Shown one piece after another: positions 6,561-7,651 of a stretch of 7,651 bases of DNA. The stretch comes from Haliea sp041583655 (GTDB lineage: Bacteria; Pseudomonadota; Gammaproteobacteria; Pseudomonadales; Halieaceae), in assembly GCA_041583655.1 (NCBI GenBank), contig JBFHFJ010000158.1, positions 1 to 7,651 on the forward strand, read 5' to 3'. The notes under the pieces are model-generated. The model made no database searches. It was given only the letters and a program-made list of their open reading frames with translations, and had not been told where the DNA came from. The position numbers and the translations under genes are program-made. Positions within the stretch are counted from its first letter, which is position 1; every line of letters begins with the position of its first letter.

Positions 6561-7547
6561 ATGAACCACGCGGAACACCCCTATGACCGCCTGACCCCGG
6601 ACCGGGTCATCGATGCGGTCGAGTCCGCCGGGTATCCCTGCGATGCGCGGCTGCTGGCGCTCAACAGCTACGAGAACCGCGTCTACCAGGTCGGTATCGA
6701 GGACGGCGAGCCATTGATCGCCAAGTTCTACCGCCCGGGTCGCTGGCAGGATGAACAGATTGCCGAGGAGCACGCCTTCAGCCTGGAACTGCAGGCGGCG
6801 GAAATCTCCGTGGTGGCGCCGCTGGTGGACACCTCCGGCAACAGCCTGCACAGCTTTGAGGGGTTCCGCTTCGCCCTGTTCCCGCGCCGTGGCGGCTACC
6901 CCCCGGAACTGGACAACATGGACAGCCTGCTCGTCCTGGGACGCACCCTGGGCAGGATTCACGCAGTTGGCGCCAGCGCCCGATTCAGCCACCGGCCCAC
7001 GCTCAACATCGACGACATGCTGACCCGCAACCGGGAATACCTGCTGGAAAACTTCATTCCCCGGGACCTGCAGCCCGCCTACAGCACCCTTACCCGCGAC
7101 CTGCTGGCCGAGGTCACCGCCATTTACGGTGGTGTGCGCGACCCGGACCTGATCCGGGTCCACGGCGATTGCCACGTGGGCAATATCCTGTGGCGGGACG
7201 ATTGCGCACATTTTGTCGACCTCGACGATTGCTGCATGGCGCCCGCCATCCAGGACCTGTGGATGTGCCTCAGCGGAGAGCGCCACGAGCGCGAGCTACA
7301 GCTCGCCGAGCTGGCGGAGGGTTACAACGAGTTCTTTGACTTCCAGCCGCGCCAGCTGCGCTGGATCGAATCCCTGCGCACCCTGCGGGTCATCAACTAT
7401 GCCGGCTGGCTGGCACGTCGCTGGAATGACCCCGCTTTTCCCCGCAGTTTCACCTGGTTCAATACCGAGCGCTACTGGGCCAATCACATCCTGGAATTGC
7501 GGGAACAGCTCTCCGCGCTGCAGGAAGAGCCACTGCGCCTACTGTAG
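6561..7547 (+). CDS. srkA: Stress response kinase A (SrkA/YihE/RdoA)
   Basis: SrkA is a cytoplasmic Ser/Thr protein kinase of the APH/choline-kinase fold. In E. coli it is induced by envelope (Cpx) and other stress and protects cells against death linked to the MazEF system. The protein has 328 residues, the same as E. coli SrkA, and aligns along its whole length: LNSYENRVYQ (34-43), the ATP-binding Lys55 in IAKFYRP, EEHAFSLEL (69-77), the catalytic loop VHGDCHVGNILWRD (200-213, Asp203 and Asn208), the metal-binding VDLDD (219-223), QDLWMCLSG (231-239) and RRWNDPAFP (286-294). In-frame codons extend upstream as far as 6468 inside comF, but homology begins only near 6561. It probably shares a transcript with comF (59-base gap); no separate promoter was recognised. 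Its stop overlaps the end of a convergent gene. The usual E. coli neighbour dsbA is not seen next to it. Confidence 0.95.
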   Translation: MNHAEHPYDRLTPDRVIDAVESAGYPCDARLLALNSYENRVYQVGIEDGEPLIAKFYRPGRWQDEQIAEEHAFSLELQAAEISVVAPLVDTSGNSLHSFEGFRFALFPRRGGYPPELDNMDSLLVLGRTLGRIHAVGASARFSHRPTLNIDDMLTRNREYLLENFIPRDLQPAYSTLTRDLLAEVTAIYGGVRDPDLIRVHGDCHVGNILWRDDCAHFVDLDDCCMAPAIQDLWMCLSGERHERELQLAELAEGYNEFFDFQPRQLRWIESLRTLRVINYAGWLARRWNDPAFPRSFTWFNTERYWANHILELREQLSALQEEPLRLL

Positions 7548-7651
7548 GCGCCCGCTGGCGGCGGAAGCGGGGTACAGCAGGGACCAGAGCCAGCGCAGCA
7601 GGCTGTTGCCCTCCAGCACTTCCCGGTCGATGGCATCGAAAAATGCTGCAG
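7539..7651 (-). CDS. C-terminal end of an unidentified protein (partial, runs off the right edge)
   Basis: The minus strand is open from the window edge to a TAG at 7539-7541, encoding 36 residues that begin AAFFDAIDREVLEGNSLL and end SAASGRLQ. Codon third positions are mostly G or C, like the neighbouring genes, and the other two frames give unlikely Cys/Arg/Pro-rich peptides, so I take this as the tail of a real gene. The short Trp/Leu-rich piece RWLWSLLYP could be an amphipathic or membrane-associated segment. I do not recognise the family. Its stop codon lies inside the last codons of srkA, so the two genes converge and overlap by nine bases with no room for a conventional terminator between them. 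Confidence 0.6.
   Translation of the reverse strand, partial: AAFFDAIDREVLEGNSLLRWLWSLLYPASAASGRLQ

Noticed and set aside
6027..7286. Long minus-strand open frame (419 codons) opposite comF and srkA
   Set aside because: It spans two unrelated genes on the other strand and has biased composition; both opposing genes are well supported by motifs and length.
7551..7571. Hairpin CCCGCT / AGCGGG just after the srkA stop, as a terminator
   Set aside because: Only a 6-bp stem with a 9-base loop and no following T-run; it lies within the coding sequence of the convergent gene.

Overview
This window is GC-rich bacterial chromosomal DNA with tightly packed genes and strong G/C preference at third codon positions. 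The gene content points to a gammaproteobacterium. The order comF // bioB-bioF-bioH-bioC-bioD is the one I recall from Pseudomonas and its relatives. Here bioH and bioC are fused into one BioHC protein, which is described from marine Cellvibrionales such as Saccharophagus and Teredinibacter. A Cellvibrionales or Halieaceae-like marine bacterium is therefore a reasonable guess, but only an inference.

The left end (1-1067, minus strand) is the N-terminal part of a large acyl-CoA dehydrogenase whose 3' end lies outside the window. A 150-base gap (1068-1217) follows. It holds a plausible promoter for the dehydrogenase and a perfect 8-bp inverted repeat (1207-1228) that runs into the last codons of bioD. 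From 1218 to 5706, all on the minus strand, is a compact biotin operon transcribed bioB, bioF, bioHC, bioD. Its junctions are tight: 19 nt between bioB and bioF, an 8-nt overlap between bioF and bioHC, and an ATGA overlap between bioHC and bioD. BioC (methyl ester capping) and BioH (ester removal) open and close the synthesis of pimeloyl-ACP. BioF, BioD and BioB then carry out three of the four ring-assembly steps. The fourth enzyme, BioA, is not encoded in this window.

Between bioB and the divergent comF lies a short regulatory region. It contains a good sigma70-type promoter reading into bioB (TTGACA, 16 nt, TATCAT). Overlapping its -35 box is a palindrome, CTGTCAACC-N15-GGTTAACAG, that looks like a BirA (biotin repressor) operator. 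This operator also covers the ribosome binding site and start codon of comF, which raises the possibility that biotin status affects comF.

On the plus strand, comF (zinc-finger phosphoribosyltransferase, DNA-uptake family) is followed by srkA/yihE (stress response kinase, 328 aa, the same length as in E. coli). The last 100 bases hold the C-terminal end of an unidentified minus-strand gene whose stop overlaps the srkA stop. I found no tRNA, rRNA, CRISPR array, insertion sequence or phage gene. The most notable features are the BioHC fusion and the operator arrangement; neither is a wholly new kind of system.
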